DNA of 64,000 nt, taken from assembly GCA_013823365.1 (NCBI GenBank), contig PNMC01000001.1:1-64000 (forward strand), in the 5' to 3' direction. Position 1 is the stretch's first letter; each line of letters opens with the position of its first letter. A model generated the notes under the pieces. It was given only the letters and a program-made list of their open reading frames with translations, searched no databases and was not told the DNA's origin. A program made the translations under genes and the position numbers. The stretch is from Parvibaculum sp. GTDB lineage: Bacteria > Pseudomonadota > Alphaproteobacteria > Parvibaculales > Parvibaculaceae. Of this stretch, positions 1 to 9,400 are shown one piece after another.

Positions 1-2
1 TT

Positions 3-169
3 CTGACGGCGCCTATACGGAGCAGTGGATCGGCGCAGCCGGCTACCGCATCGCGGGCGGCACGGATGAAATCCTCCGCAACATCGTCGCCGAACGCGTG
101 CTCGGCCTTCCGGGCGATGTCCGCGTGGACAAGGACCTGCCGTTCAATCAGGCGCCCAAGGGAAAATAA
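3..169 (+). CDS. acyl-CoA dehydrogenase, C-terminal fragment (gene starts before window)
   Basis: Open frame from window start reads SDGAYTEQWIGAAGYRIAGGTDEILRNIVAERVLGLPGDVRVDKDLPFNQAPKGK*, typical acyl-CoA dehydrogenase C-terminus (GGTDEILRNIVAERVLGLP). Confidence 0.85.
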   Translation, partial: DGAYTEQWIGAAGYRIAGGTDEILRNIVAERVLGLPGDVRVDKDLPFNQAPKGK

Positions 170-208
170 AGAAGGGGAAGTAAGACTTTCCTGCGAACGA
201 AAAGCGAA

Positions 209-238
209 AGGCCGGATCATCCGATCCGGCCTTTTCAT
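209..238 (+). terminator. intrinsic terminator after acyl-CoA dehydrogenase
   Basis: AGGCCGGAT-CATCCG-ATCCGGCCT stem followed by TTTTCATTTT. Confidence 0.75.
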
Positions 239-255
239 TTTGCGCTGAAGATTTC

Positions 256-906
256 TCACTCCGCCGCGTCGGCATTCGCGTAGAGCGCGAGGTGGTCGCG
301 CATCGCCTTCTGGAAGGCGGGCCGCGCTTCGCCGCGCGCGCGATAGGCACGCAGGGTCGGGAACTGGGCGAGCACATCTTCCTGCCGTACTTCGCGGAGA
401 ACGGTGGTCATCATCAGATCGCCCGCCGTGAACCGGTCTTCGAGCCATTCGCGGTCACCGAGCCAGCCGGCAAGCTGCCGGAGCCGCAGCTGCAGGAATT
501 CCACCGCACTCGGGCGGCGGAGCTTCGCCCATTCCTCGTCCTTGTAGAAGAGGTCGATATGCGTCACCGCCGAAACGGCGGGCTCCACCGAATTGAGCGC
601 TGCGAAGACCCAGCTCATCGTCCGCGCGCGGCCCTGCGCATCGCGCGGCATCAGCGCTTCCGATTGTTCTGCGATGCGGAGCAAGATCGCACCGGACTCG
701 AACATGGACACCTCGCCATCTTCATAGCAAGGCACCTGCGCAAAGGGCTGTTTCTTCAGATAGGCAGGGGAGACCTTGTCGTCCATGGAGAGACACATCT
801 CCTCGTAACGCAGGCCTGCTTCCTCCAGCGCCCAGCGCACGCGAAACTCCTTCACATAGCCGCGCGCGAAATCCGGAACCCATTCGAACGAACTGAACTT
901 TATCAT
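256..906 (-). CDS. glutathione S-transferase family protein
   Basis: MIKFSSFEWVPDFARGYVKEFRVRWALEEAGLRYEE...; GST N-terminal thioredoxin-like and C-terminal helical pattern; internal ATG chosen. Confidence 0.8.
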   Translation of the reverse strand: MIKFSSFEWVPDFARGYVKEFRVRWALEEAGLRYEEMCLSMDDKVSPAYLKKQPFAQVPCYEDGEVSMFESGAILLRIAEQSEALMPRDAQGRARTMSWVFAALNSVEPAVSAVTHIDLFYKDEEWAKLRRPSAVEFLQLRLRQLAGWLGDREWLEDRFTAGDLMMTTVLREVRQEDVLAQFPTLRAYRARGEARPAFQKAMRDHLALYANADAAE

Positions 907-931
907 TACGCCGATCCTCTTGTTTGAATGT

Positions 932-1741
932 TCAAGCCTTGTGCGCCGCGCAGCCGCAGGCACTCGCGTGATAGCGCCCGTCGGCACTCACAGTGCCACC
1001 CTGACCGTAGAGATTGTTGGGTCGCGCCCAGTCTGCGAGCGTTCCATGCACCGGCTCGATGCGTCCTTTCGGCATTGAGTCGATATATTGATAGATGCCG
1101 AGGAAACGTTCACCGCCGCGTCCGGACACGGAATAGGTGTGGAAGATGCGGCCTGTATCGTCCTTGTAGAAAACGTCGTTGCCGGACGAATCTTCCATAC
1201 CCAGCGGCACCTGACCGCCACTGCGGAACCGCGCGCGGCCCGCTGCCACATCTTCTGGGCGGAAGGAGACGCCGAAGTCGTAGCCGAAATCGGTGCCGTA
1301 GGACGACACCCAGCGGAACTTCCAGTTCATCCGCTGACGGACGGCCTCGATTTCATCGAGCGGCGCCCTTGCCACCACCACATATGAAATGTCGTTCGCC
1401 GCGAAATGCTCCAGAAGTCCGGCGATGTGATCGACCTCGAGCGAACAACCGACGCATTGCGTGGTCTGGCCGGGGCTCAGCATGAAATGCTTGATGAAAA
1501 GCTGGCTTTTGCCGGCGAAGAGGTCGGAAAGCGTTACCTCGCCTTCGGGTGCCTTGAAGCGATAGTCCTTCGTCACTTCCATCCAGGGGAGGCGGCGGCG
1601 CTCGGCGGCGATCTCGTCCTGAAGCCGCATCAGCTCCTTTTCCTTCTGGAGCAGCGCCGCCCGCGCTTTGTCGCGGTCGGCCAGGGAAGGAACAGGTGGC
1701 GCGACAGGCTTGTTTTCCGCAGAAAGGCTCATGGGGGGCAC
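932..1741 (-). CDS. DUF899 family thioredoxin-like protein
   Basis: MPPMSLSAENKPVAPP...LPWMEVTKDYRFKAPEGEVTLSDLFAGKSQLFIKHFMLSPGQTTQCVGCS, characteristic DUF899. Confidence 0.85.
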   Translation of the reverse strand: MPPMSLSAENKPVAPPVPSLADRDKARAALLQKEKELMRLQDEIAAERRRLPWMEVTKDYRFKAPEGEVTLSDLFAGKSQLFIKHFMLSPGQTTQCVGCSLEVDHIAGLLEHFAANDISYVVVARAPLDEIEAVRQRMNWKFRWVSSYGTDFGYDFGVSFRPEDVAAGRARFRSGGQVPLGMEDSSGNDVFYKDDTGRIFHTYSVSGRGGERFLGIYQYIDSMPKGRIEPVHGTLADWARPNNLYGQGGTVSADGRYHASACGCAAHKA

Positions 1742-1796
1742 TCCTCTTCGGAAGGTCTTGCGCGGGCCGCGACACTGCGACGCTTGCGGATATGTT

Positions 1797-1831
1797 TTGA
1801 TATCAATATAATATTATAAGTTTGATATCAA
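1797..1831. promoter_or_regulatory. paired TTGATATCAA palindromes, probable MarR operators
   Basis: Two identical perfect 10-bp palindromes at 1797-1806 and 1822-1831 in the divergent DUF899/MarR intergenic region, flanking TATAATATTATA. Confidence 0.65.
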
Positions 1832-1855
1832 CAGAAAATACTCCGCGAGGCGGAC

Positions 1856-2311
1856 ATGGCGAAAAATCAACCGAAACTCGAAGCGGATCTCGCCGATGCG
1901 ACGATCCATATTCGCGATCATTGCCTTTGCCTGCATGCGCAGCGCGCCGCTCGCGCGCTTGCTCGCCGCTTTGACGATGCGCTGCGCCCCCATGGGATTA
2001 CCAGCGGGCAATTTTCGCTGCTCAACGTACTGAACCGGCGCGAGCCGGTGGCGATGGGACCGGTGGCGAAGTTCCTCGCCATGGATCGCTCGACGCTGAC
2101 GGCAAATCTGAAGCCGCTGGAGCGGCAGGGCCTCGTATCGATCGAAGTCGATCCAGAGGACAGGCGGAGCCGCAAACTGCTGATCACCACGGAGGGGCGC
2201 AAGGTGCTGCGCGCCGCTGTCGGTGTATGGAAGCATGAGCATGCCGCGCTCGAAAGCGAGATCGGCGTCGATCCGGAGCCGCTGCGCGCAGGACTTCGCG
2301 CGATCGCCTGA
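1856..2311 (+). CDS. MarR family winged-helix transcriptional regulator
   Basis: LLNVLNRREPVAMGPVAKFLAMDRSTLTANLKPLERQGLVSIEVDPEDRRSRKLLITTEGRKVL, MarR wHTH signature. Confidence 0.9.
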   Translation: MAKNQPKLEADLADATIHIRDHCLCLHAQRAARALARRFDDALRPHGITSGQFSLLNVLNRREPVAMGPVAKFLAMDRSTLTANLKPLERQGLVSIEVDPEDRRSRKLLITTEGRKVLRAAVGVWKHEHAALESEIGVDPEPLRAGLRAIA

Positions 2312-2322
2312 GGCTGCGAACC

Positions 2323-2715
2323 TCAGGCACCAAGCCAGGCGGCGGCGATCATCGCAGCGCCTGCAATTTCCACCACCGTGAAGATGAGCGGCATGCGTCC
2401 GATTTCGCCGTCAATGACGGCGGAGAGGAGGCGCCCTGTCGCCATGCCAGCCAGCGAAAGCGCGCCTGCCGCGGCGACACCCGGCAGCATTTCCGGCCAG
2501 GCAAGAGGCAGGACAAGCGCCGCTCCGATGAAAAGCGGGAAGCCGCCGTACACCGCGCGGATTTCATTCCGCGAGAGAGCGCTCTTTGCAGGCAGGTCGA
2601 ATCCGGCAAGAAGGTCTTGCGGCCGTGCTGCCGCGCGGAGCCCCAACAGGATAAAGAAAAGGGAGGGAGGAAGGAGAAGGAAAATCATGCTGCGCGCTCC
2701 GCTCGTGGGGCCCAC
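2323..2715 (-). CDS. small membrane protein, DUF4345-like
   Basis: About 4 hydrophobic segments; RAVYGGFPLFIGAALVLPLAWPEMLPGVAAAGALSLAGMATGRLLSAVIDGE pattern. Confidence 0.55.
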   Translation of the reverse strand: MGPTSGARSMIFLLLPPSLFFILLGLRAAARPQDLLAGFDLPAKSALSRNEIRAVYGGFPLFIGAALVLPLAWPEMLPGVAAAGALSLAGMATGRLLSAVIDGEIGRMPLIFTVVEIAGAAMIAAAWLGA

Positions 2716-2833
2716 GATGCGGGCCCGCTGCCCGCACGCAGCGGCAATAGTGAGACGCTGCGCTCACGGCACGCCAGAGCTAAACGCGGTGGTTCCTTGC
2801 GAATTTCGGATGCGGCTCCCTCGGGGAAGTCTC

Positions 2834-3535
2834 TCACGCATAGGCGATCCAGCCGCGCCAGGTGAAACCCTGGTAGAATTGCGTGACATTGGAAAAGCCT
2901 GCGGCCTCAAGGATTGCGGGGTCGGTGTCCGCAGGCAGCATTCCCGACAACTTGTCCACTGCATCGCGCGCCTTCCCGGTATATTCAGGGTCCGCACCCG
3001 ACGCGACGGCGAATGCCATGTAGCGCGTGAGCCAGAGGTCCCGTTCCGCGCGCTCCTTCGGCAAAGAGGAATGCGCGATCACGAAGGGAGCGCCGCGCTT
3101 CAGCCGCCGGTGAATTTCCCTCACGGTTGAAAGCCTTTCATCGGCATCGAGAAAATGCAGCGTCAGCAGGCAGACCGCCGCATCGAACGGACCTTCGCTT
3201 GCGTCCTCAATGTAGCCCTCGCGCAAGGTGGCGCGGTGGGCATCGGGGCCCATCGTTCGCGCCGCCAGCTTCAGCATCTCTGCAGCCGGATCCACGCCCT
3301 CGAAAGTCCAGCCGGCCTGGGCCTGCGCGAGCGCGGTCAGTTCAAGCCCGCCGCCCGCGCCGAGTACCAGTACATGCGCATCCGCCGGCGCATGTTCGGC
3401 GAGCAGAATGCCGGCCATGCGGTGAAGATCGGCAAGGCCCGGCACGAAGCGGCGCGGCCCGTCCGTATAGCGCGCCACCGCTTCGGGGTCCGAGAATGCC
3501 TGCTGGAACATGTCGCTGCGTGTCCTATCCCTCAT
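2834..3535 (-). CDS. class I SAM-dependent methyltransferase
   Basis: HVLVLGAGGGLELTALAQAQAGWTFEGVDPAAEML motif I/II. Confidence 0.85.
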   Translation of the reverse strand: MRDRTRSDMFQQAFSDPEAVARYTDGPRRFVPGLADLHRMAGILLAEHAPADAHVLVLGAGGGLELTALAQAQAGWTFEGVDPAAEMLKLAARTMGPDAHRATLREGYIEDASEGPFDAAVCLLTLHFLDADERLSTVREIHRRLKRGAPFVIAHSSLPKERAERDLWLTRYMAFAVASGADPEYTGKARDAVDKLSGMLPADTDPAILEAAGFSNVTQFYQGFTWRGWIAYA

Positions 3536-3989
3536 GCGCCTTCTCCAGTTGATGAATGCCGCCGCGGGCGGCCAAGCGGCTGTGAAAGTCGGCGCTGAGT
3601 TGCGCGAGCGTCACGTCGCCGAGGCGCTCAAGGAGAAGCGCCTCGGCGTCATGAAAAGCGGTGTCGAGCGCCGCATTGACGGCCTGTTCGACGAGGCAGC
3701 CGGGCGCCTCCGTCCTGTTGCCGATGGCCAGCAGGGAAGGGCCGCCCAGCGCTTCATGAACATCGCGCAGCGTGACCTTGGAGAGATCGCAGGCGAGCGA
3801 CCAGCCGCCGCCGTGGCCCTTTTCCGACCGGACATAGCCGCGTTCGCGCAAGCCCGCCATCACGCGGCGCACAACCACAGGATTGGTCATCATGGCTCTC
3901 GCGAGAGCCTCGGACGTCACCGGGCCATCATGCTCCGCCATATGCAGAAGCACATGGAGAACGCCGGACAACTGGCTGTTTCGTTTCAT
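3525..3989 (-). CDS. Rrf2 family transcriptional regulator
   Basis: MKRNSQLSGVLHVLLHMAEHDGPVTSEALARAMMTNPVVVRRVMAGLRERGYVRSEKGHGGGWSLACDLSKVTLRDVHEAL. Confidence 0.9.
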   Translation of the reverse strand: MKRNSQLSGVLHVLLHMAEHDGPVTSEALARAMMTNPVVVRRVMAGLRERGYVRSEKGHGGGWSLACDLSKVTLRDVHEALGGPSLLAIGNRTEAPGCLVEQAVNAALDTAFHDAEALLLERLGDVTLAQLSADFHSRLAARGGIHQLEKAHEG

Positions 3990-4007
3990 GTAACATTAAA
4001 TGTTACA
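3989..4007. promoter_or_regulatory. TGTAACATT-A-AATGTTACA palindrome abutting the Rrf2 start codon
   Basis: Perfect 9-bp inverted repeat with 1-nt spacer. Confidence 0.6.
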
Positions 4008-4021
4008 AAAACGGCCTGATG

Positions 4022-4453
4022 TCAAGCTGCGGCCTGTTCGGAAGCGTTTTCAACGTGGCGCTTGAAACTGTCGAGGATTGCCTGCCATCCATCGCGTTGC
4101 TGCTCGAGCGGATATTCGGTTTCAGGGTCGAACGTCACGCCGACACGGACGCCGGTCTCGCCCGGTGAGAACTCGACTTTGGCGCGACGCCCACCGAATT
4201 CATATTCGATCAGGCTGTGGGATTCGATTTTCGTATAGATGCCTTCGAAGTCGAAACTCATGCTGCCGTCCCTGGCCTCCATGCGCGAACGGAACAGGCC
4301 CCCTTCGCGAAGGTCGACAGTCGCGCTCGGCGTGTGCCAGTCGTCGGACGCGGAATTCCACTGCATGATGTCGTCCGGAGTCGTGTACGCGTTCCAGACA
4401 CGCTCCACGGGCGCATTCACGGTCGTTTCCACGGTGATGGTTTGCGCAGTCAT
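4022..4453 (-). CDS. SRPBCC / AHSA1-like domain protein
   Basis: [52 protein letters not shown]. Confidence 0.85.
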   Translation of the reverse strand: MTAQTITVETTVNAPVERVWNAYTTPDDIMQWNSASDDWHTPSATVDLREGGLFRSRMEARDGSMSFDFEGIYTKIESHSLIEYEFGGRRAKVEFSPGETGVRVGVTFDPETEYPLEQQRDGWQAILDSFKRHVENASEQAAA

Positions 4454-4944
4454 CTGCTTGCTCCTGTTGACAGGGCCGCTGCCTCGATAGCGGCGATATC
4501 GATTTTCGTCATCGTCATCATTGCGTCGAAGGCGCGCTGAGCCTCGGCGCGGTCGGCACTCGTTGTCAGGTCGAGTAGCCTCCTCGGAGTGATCTGCCAT
4601 GAGAAACCCCAGCGGTCCTTGCACCAGCCACAGGCGCTCTCTGCGCCGCCGTTGGAGACGATGGCGTCCCAATAGCGATCGGTTTCTTCCTGATTTTCTG
4701 TGACAACCATGAAGCTCACGGCCTCGTTCGGCGTGAAAACCGGGCCCCCGTTGAGGCCGAGGAAACGACGCCCAAGAAGCGTGAATTCCACGGTGAGCTC
4801 GCTGCCTTTCTGGCCGCCGGGAAAATTACCGGGAGCGATATTCACGCGCTCGACATGGCTGTTGGGAAAGGTCGTGGCATAGAATTCGGCCGCTTTGCGG
4901 GCTTCGCCGTGATCGAACCACAGGCAGGTAACGATATCGGTCAT
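4450..4944 (-). CDS. VOC family protein (PhnB-like)
   Basis: [67 protein letters not shown]. Confidence 0.85.
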   Translation of the reverse strand: MTDIVTCLWFDHGEARKAAEFYATTFPNSHVERVNIAPGNFPGGQKGSELTVEFTLLGRRFLGLNGGPVFTPNEAVSFMVVTENQEETDRYWDAIVSNGGAESACGWCKDRWGFSWQITPRRLLDLTTSADRAEAQRAFDAMMTMTKIDIAAIEAAALSTGASR

Positions 4945-4981
4945 CTTCGGACTTCCTCTCGGTCGGTTCAGAGGCGGGAGC

Positions 4982-5596
4982 TCAGTTTTTTGCTGCGCCG
5001 AACAGCAATTCCAGATAGCGGATGAGGTGGTCGATGCTGTCGGCGGCGGCGTCCGCGCTGCCTTTCGCCTTTGCGAGGATGAAGGCACCCTGCAGAACCG
5101 CTTGTGTGTGGAGGGCGAGCGATTTCGCGGTCCAGTCCGGCGACATTCCCCGGGCATGCATTGCCGCTTCGATGTCCGCTTCAAGCGTCCTGGCATGTTC
5201 GCTGATACTGCGGTCGCATGCCTCGCGAATGGCGGGCACGCTCTCATAGGCTTCCTGCACCATGGTGCCGGCGAAACATGTGAAGTCAGGCACCCCGCCA
5301 GTGAGCAGCGATTTGCGGAAGGCGGCATAGCCGAGGACGCGATCAAGCGGATCGGCATGATCGTGATACGGAGCATTCGCAAATACGGTGCCCGTCATTT
5401 CCGACCAGTGTTCGACCGCAGCGACACCGAGCGCATCCTTGCTCTTGAAATGGTGGAAGAAGGCGCCCTTGGTAACGCCCGCCGCCGCGCAGAGCTCCTC
5501 GACGGTGGTGGCGGAATACCCCTTGGTCCGGATCACCGACATTGCAGCATCCAGTAGTTTCGACCTGGCGTCCGGTCTCGTGGTTAGTCGTGGCAT
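4982..5596 (-). CDS. TetR/AcrR family transcriptional regulator
   Basis: [64 protein letters not shown]. Confidence 0.92.
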   Translation of the reverse strand: MPRLTTRPDARSKLLDAAMSVIRTKGYSATTVEELCAAAGVTKGAFFHHFKSKDALGVAAVEHWSEMTGTVFANAPYHDHADPLDRVLGYAAFRKSLLTGGVPDFTCFAGTMVQEAYESVPAIREACDRSISEHARTLEADIEAAMHARGMSPDWTAKSLALHTQAVLQGAFILAKAKGSADAAADSIDHLIRYLELLFGAAKN

Positions 5597-5617
5597 GGGA
5601 CCCTCCTGACAAAAGAC

Positions 5618-5639
5618 ACATACCAACCAGTCGGTATGT
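5618..5639. promoter_or_regulatory. putative TetR operator
   Basis: ACATACC-AACCAGTC-GGTATGT inverted repeat immediately upstream of the TetR gene. Confidence 0.65.
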
Positions 5640-5709
5640 TTGTCAATGCCAGTCGGTCGGTTCGCGCCTTCATGTGTGATCCTGTGCTAGCCTCTCTTCC
5701 CTGTGCAGG

Positions 5710-7173
5710 GTGAATTCGGCGGGCTGCTTGCGAAATTTCCAAGCTATCTCAGTAGCTTCCAGGGAACGCCTCAAAAGGGCGCTGGCCCGGCTGGCACCTC
5801 ACTGGCGGCGAAGCCGCATTCCGTGGATTGCACCTGTCCTGCTCGCTTTATTCGGCCTCAATCACTTCCTCTACGTCTATGTCTATGTCCCGCCGGTGCC
5901 GCAGGGGCTCGAGCATATCCGTGAGACAGGGCGTCTTGTCGTGCTCACACGCGAAGCGCCGACGACCTATTACGAGGGCATTGAGGGCCGCACCGGCTTC
6001 GAATACGAGGCAATGCAGCGGTTGGCAAAATCGCTTGGCGTCGAAACAGAATTCCGCATCTACGAAACGGAACGGGCGTTGATGAAAGCCCTTGCCGCCC
6101 GCAAGGGCCATGTCGCCGCCGCAGGCCTTGCGGTGACGCAGGCGCGCCGGGATGCCTTCGCTCTCGGAGGCGAATACGAAGCCGTCCGCCAGCTTGTGGC
6201 CTGCCGCCGTGGCTTGCCCCTGCCGAAGTCGCCCGCCGAACTGAGCGGCCTTGCCGTCGCCGCCTCTCGGGGCACACCGGCCGCCGATGCTCTCGCCGCA
6301 GCGCTTGCCGGTGTGGAAGGCGTAAATTTCAGGCAGGAAAACCGGCCGGTGGAGGATTTGCTCGCTCGCCTCGCAGAAGACGCTCTCGACTGCGTCGCTC
6401 TCGACTCTCTCGTGCTGCGCGTGACGAATCCCTATCACCCGGAAATCGCGGAAGCCTTCAAACTGCCGGGGGAGACGCCCTATGGCTGGTTTCTGGCACC
6501 GGGATCGGAAGACCTGGCCGAGCCCATGCGTCTGTGGCTCGCAGGCATGAAGAAAACAGGGGCACTTACCGCGTTGGAGCGGCGCTTTCACGGCTTTCTG
6601 CCCCTCTTCGACTATGTCGATATCCGTGCCTTCAAGCGCGCGATAAAGGATCGCCTGCCAGACTATGAAAAGGCGATCCGCCGCGCTGCGCGCAATCACG
6701 ATCTGCCCTGGCAGTTGCTTGCTGCCATGGCCTATCAGGAATCGCACTGGAATCCGGAGGCGCGGAGCTCGACCGGCGTGCGCGGCTTCATGATGCTGAC
6801 GCAGCAAACGGCGAAGCAATTGGGAGTGGAGGATCGCCTCAATCCGAACGAGAGTATCGAAGCTGCGGCCCGCTATCTCGCCGAACTCAAGACCCGCATC
6901 CCGGAAAGCGTCGAGGAGCCGGACCGCACCTGGTTCGCCCTTGCGGCGTATAATCTCGGGATCGGCCATGTCTACGATGCCCGCGCGCTCGCGACGCAGC
7001 TTGGCCGCGACCGCGACAGCTGGACGGATATGCGCCGTGTGCTGCCATTGCTCAACAATGCAGCCTATACGGACGGTCTCCGCCACGGGCGGGCGAGGGG
7101 CGGGCAGGCGGTGCATTTCGTCCAGCAAGTCCGCACCTATATGCACATACTTGACGGTGCTACTGGGACATAA
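5710..7173 (+). CDS. MltF-like membrane-bound lytic murein transglycosylase (SBP_bac_3 + SLT domains)
   Basis: GRLVVLTREAPTTYYEGIEGRTGFEYEAMQRLAKSLGVE followed by LPWQLLAAMAYQESHWNPEARSSTGVRGFMMLT...AAYNLGIGHVYDAR. Confidence 0.9.
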   Translation: MNSAGCLRNFQAISVASRERLKRALARLAPHWRRSRIPWIAPVLLALFGLNHFLYVYVYVPPVPQGLEHIRETGRLVVLTREAPTTYYEGIEGRTGFEYEAMQRLAKSLGVETEFRIYETERALMKALAARKGHVAAAGLAVTQARRDAFALGGEYEAVRQLVACRRGLPLPKSPAELSGLAVAASRGTPAADALAAALAGVEGVNFRQENRPVEDLLARLAEDALDCVALDSLVLRVTNPYHPEIAEAFKLPGETPYGWFLAPGSEDLAEPMRLWLAGMKKTGALTALERRFHGFLPLFDYVDIRAFKRAIKDRLPDYEKAIRRAARNHDLPWQLLAAMAYQESHWNPEARSSTGVRGFMMLTQQTAKQLGVEDRLNPNESIEAAARYLAELKTRIPESVEEPDRTWFALAAYNLGIGHVYDARALATQLGRDRDSWTDMRRVLPLLNNAAYTDGLRHGRARGGQAVHFVQQVRTYMHILDGATGT

Positions 7174-7307
7174 GCCCCTCTAAATACTGCGACATTTCGC
7201 GCGCGGCCTGCGACCGAATGACCACTCTCAAATTATGGATATTAGGCGGAAGCTGTTCCGGTATGGCGCCGCCGACGGGGCTCGGCGCATCCAACCGGAG
7301 AAGAGAA

Positions 7308-7937
7308 ATGAGACTGAACAGGAAATTGGGTGCAGGCATTGCAATGGCCGCCGCGGTGATGACGGCGGCGCCCGCCCATGCGGATTTCACGGGCAAGTCG
7401 GCCGGCGACATCATGGTCCGCGCCCGCGCGCTCTGGGTGGTGCCGGACGAGGACGCGACCGTGAGCGCGATTGGCGGCAATGTGAACGTCTCAAATGACG
7501 TCATCCCGGAAATCGACTTCACCTATTTCGTCACCGACAACATCGCCCTCGAACTCATCGCCGGTACGTCGCGGCACGATGTGTCGAGCACGGTCGCCGG
7601 CAGCCTCGGCAAGGTGAGCTTGCTGCCGCCCACATTGACCCTGCAGTACCATTTCATGCCGAAGGAGAAGTTGAGCCCTTATCTCGGTGCGGGCGTGAAC
7701 TACACGATCTTCTACAAGGAAGATGCGCCGGCCGGCATGACGATCGACTACGACAACAGCTTCGGCTGGGCCTTGCAGGCTGGCGTCGACTATGCCGTCG
7801 CCGACCGCTGGTACGTGAATTTCGATGTGAAGAAGATTTTCCTCTCCACCGACGTGTCGATCAATGGCGGCGCCATCACCGCAGATGTCGATCTCGATCC
7901 CTGGCTGATCGGCGTCGGTATCGGCTACCGCTTCTGA
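7308..7937 (+). CDS. OmpW family outer membrane protein
   Basis: Signal peptide MRLNRKLGAGIAMAAAVMTAAPAHA; DIMVRARALWVVPDEDATV...LIGVGIGYRF. Confidence 0.88.
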   Translation: MRLNRKLGAGIAMAAAVMTAAPAHADFTGKSAGDIMVRARALWVVPDEDATVSAIGGNVNVSNDVIPEIDFTYFVTDNIALELIAGTSRHDVSSTVAGSLGKVSLLPPTLTLQYHFMPKEKLSPYLGAGVNYTIFYKEDAPAGMTIDYDNSFGWALQAGVDYAVADRWYVNFDVKKIFLSTDVSINGGAITADVDLDPWLIGVGIGYRF

Positions 7938-7945
7938 GACCGGCA

Positions 7946-7970
7946 GGGCGGGCCGTGTACCGGCCCGCCC
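7946..7970 (+). terminator. strong GC hairpin downstream of ompW-like gene (no U-tract)
   Basis: GGGCGGGCCG-TGTAC-CGGCCCGCCC. Confidence 0.4.
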
Positions 7971-8144
7971 GCCATGCCGCAAGCGCCCTCATTCCGGAGG
8001 GGGGCTTACTCAGCGGCAAACTGGCCTTCGGGGCCCTTTGCAAGAGCAGTCTCGACTCCCCGCATTTCAGAGGCGATGATCGAACATCGCTTTTCAAATG
8101 CAACGAGAGCCGCCGAAACAGGGCGGCCAACCGGGGAAACTCCA

Positions 8145-9341
8145 ATGACTGCAGCGAATGACCGGGACTTCGTGCCCATGCGGAACGGCATCTTCATGGC
8201 GCCGTTCCATCCGACCGACCGCGACCCGACGGAAGCGCTCCAGCGCGACCTCGAACTGATCGAGCATCTCGACCGCTTCGGCTACGAGGAGGCCTGGATT
8301 GGCGAGCATCACTCGGCAGGCTTCGAAATCATTTCGAGCCCCGAACTCTTCATTGCCGCCGCCGCCGAACGCACCGGCCGCATCAAGCTCGGCACCGGCG
8401 TCGTCTCGCTGCCCTACCACAACCCGCTGATGACGGCGAACCGCATTCTTCAGCTCGACCACATGACGCGCGGCCGCGTCATGTTCGGCGTCGGCCCGGG
8501 CCTGCTGCCCTCCGACGCCATGATGCTTGGCATCGATCCGATGACGCAGCGCGACCGCATGCTCGAAGGCCTGCTCGTCATCATGCGTCTTTTCAATGGC
8601 GAGGTCGTGACCGAGAAGACCGACTGGTACAATCTCGTCAATGCGCGCGCGCATCTGACGCCCTACACGCATCCGCACCCGGAAATCTGCGTCGCGAGCG
8701 CGGTGAGCCCGTCGGGCGGGCGCGCCGCCGGCAAATATGGCCTCGGCATGCTCTGCGTCGCCGCGACCAATGCCGACGGCTTCGACGCGCTCTCGACCAA
8801 CTGGCAGATCGCCTGCGAAATCGCCGCCGAAAGCGGGCAGGTGATGGACCGGGGCAAGCTGCGCCTCGTTGGCCCGGTGCATATCGCCGAGAGCCGGGAA
8901 CAGGCCCGCAAGAATGTCGAATGGGGCCTCGACAAATGGCGCGAATATTTCGCCAATCTCAATCCGCTCGCACCGCCGCTGCCCGAAGGCATGGATCCTG
9001 TCGATGCGATGATCGCCAGCGGCCAGGCCGTAATCGGCACGCCGGACGATGCGATCGAACAGATCAAGCGGCTTCAGGCGAAGCAGGGCCAGTTCGGCGC
9101 CTTCCTCCAGCTCGCGCATAACTGGGCGCCCTGGGATGCGACGGTGAATTCCTACCGCCTTTGGGCCGAGCATGTTGCGCCGGTCTTCAAGCGCGCCAAT
9201 GAAAGCCGTCAGGCGTCTTATGAATGGGTCACGGAGAATGGCGCGAACTTCATGGGCCAGGCCATGCAGGCCGCCGGCGCCATGATCCAGAAGCACGCCG
9301 ATGAACGCGCCGCCAAGGCAAAGAAAAAGGCGGGCGAGTAG
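8145..9341 (+). CDS. LLM class flavin-dependent oxidoreductase
   Basis: MRNGIFMAPFHPTDRDPTEALQRDLELIEHLDRFGYEEAWIGEHHSAGFEIISSPELFIAAAAERTGRIKLGTGVVSLPYHNP. Confidence 0.9.
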   Translation: MTAANDRDFVPMRNGIFMAPFHPTDRDPTEALQRDLELIEHLDRFGYEEAWIGEHHSAGFEIISSPELFIAAAAERTGRIKLGTGVVSLPYHNPLMTANRILQLDHMTRGRVMFGVGPGLLPSDAMMLGIDPMTQRDRMLEGLLVIMRLFNGEVVTEKTDWYNLVNARAHLTPYTHPHPEICVASAVSPSGGRAAGKYGLGMLCVAATNADGFDALSTNWQIACEIAAESGQVMDRGKLRLVGPVHIAESREQARKNVEWGLDKWREYFANLNPLAPPLPEGMDPVDAMIASGQAVIGTPDDAIEQIKRLQAKQGQFGAFLQLAHNWAPWDATVNSYRLWAEHVAPVFKRANESRQASYEWVTENGANFMGQAMQAAGAMIQKHADERAAKAKKKAGE

Positions 9342-9361
9342 TCGCCATCAATCTGGCAGGT

Positions 9362-9393
9362 CTTGCGGCTGCGCATCCTCGCGCAGCCGCAAG
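9362..9393. terminator. 13-bp inverted repeat between convergent genes
   Basis: CTTGCGGCTGCGC-ATCCTC-GCGCAGCCGCAAG. Confidence 0.45.
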
Positions 9394-9400
9394 CACATTC

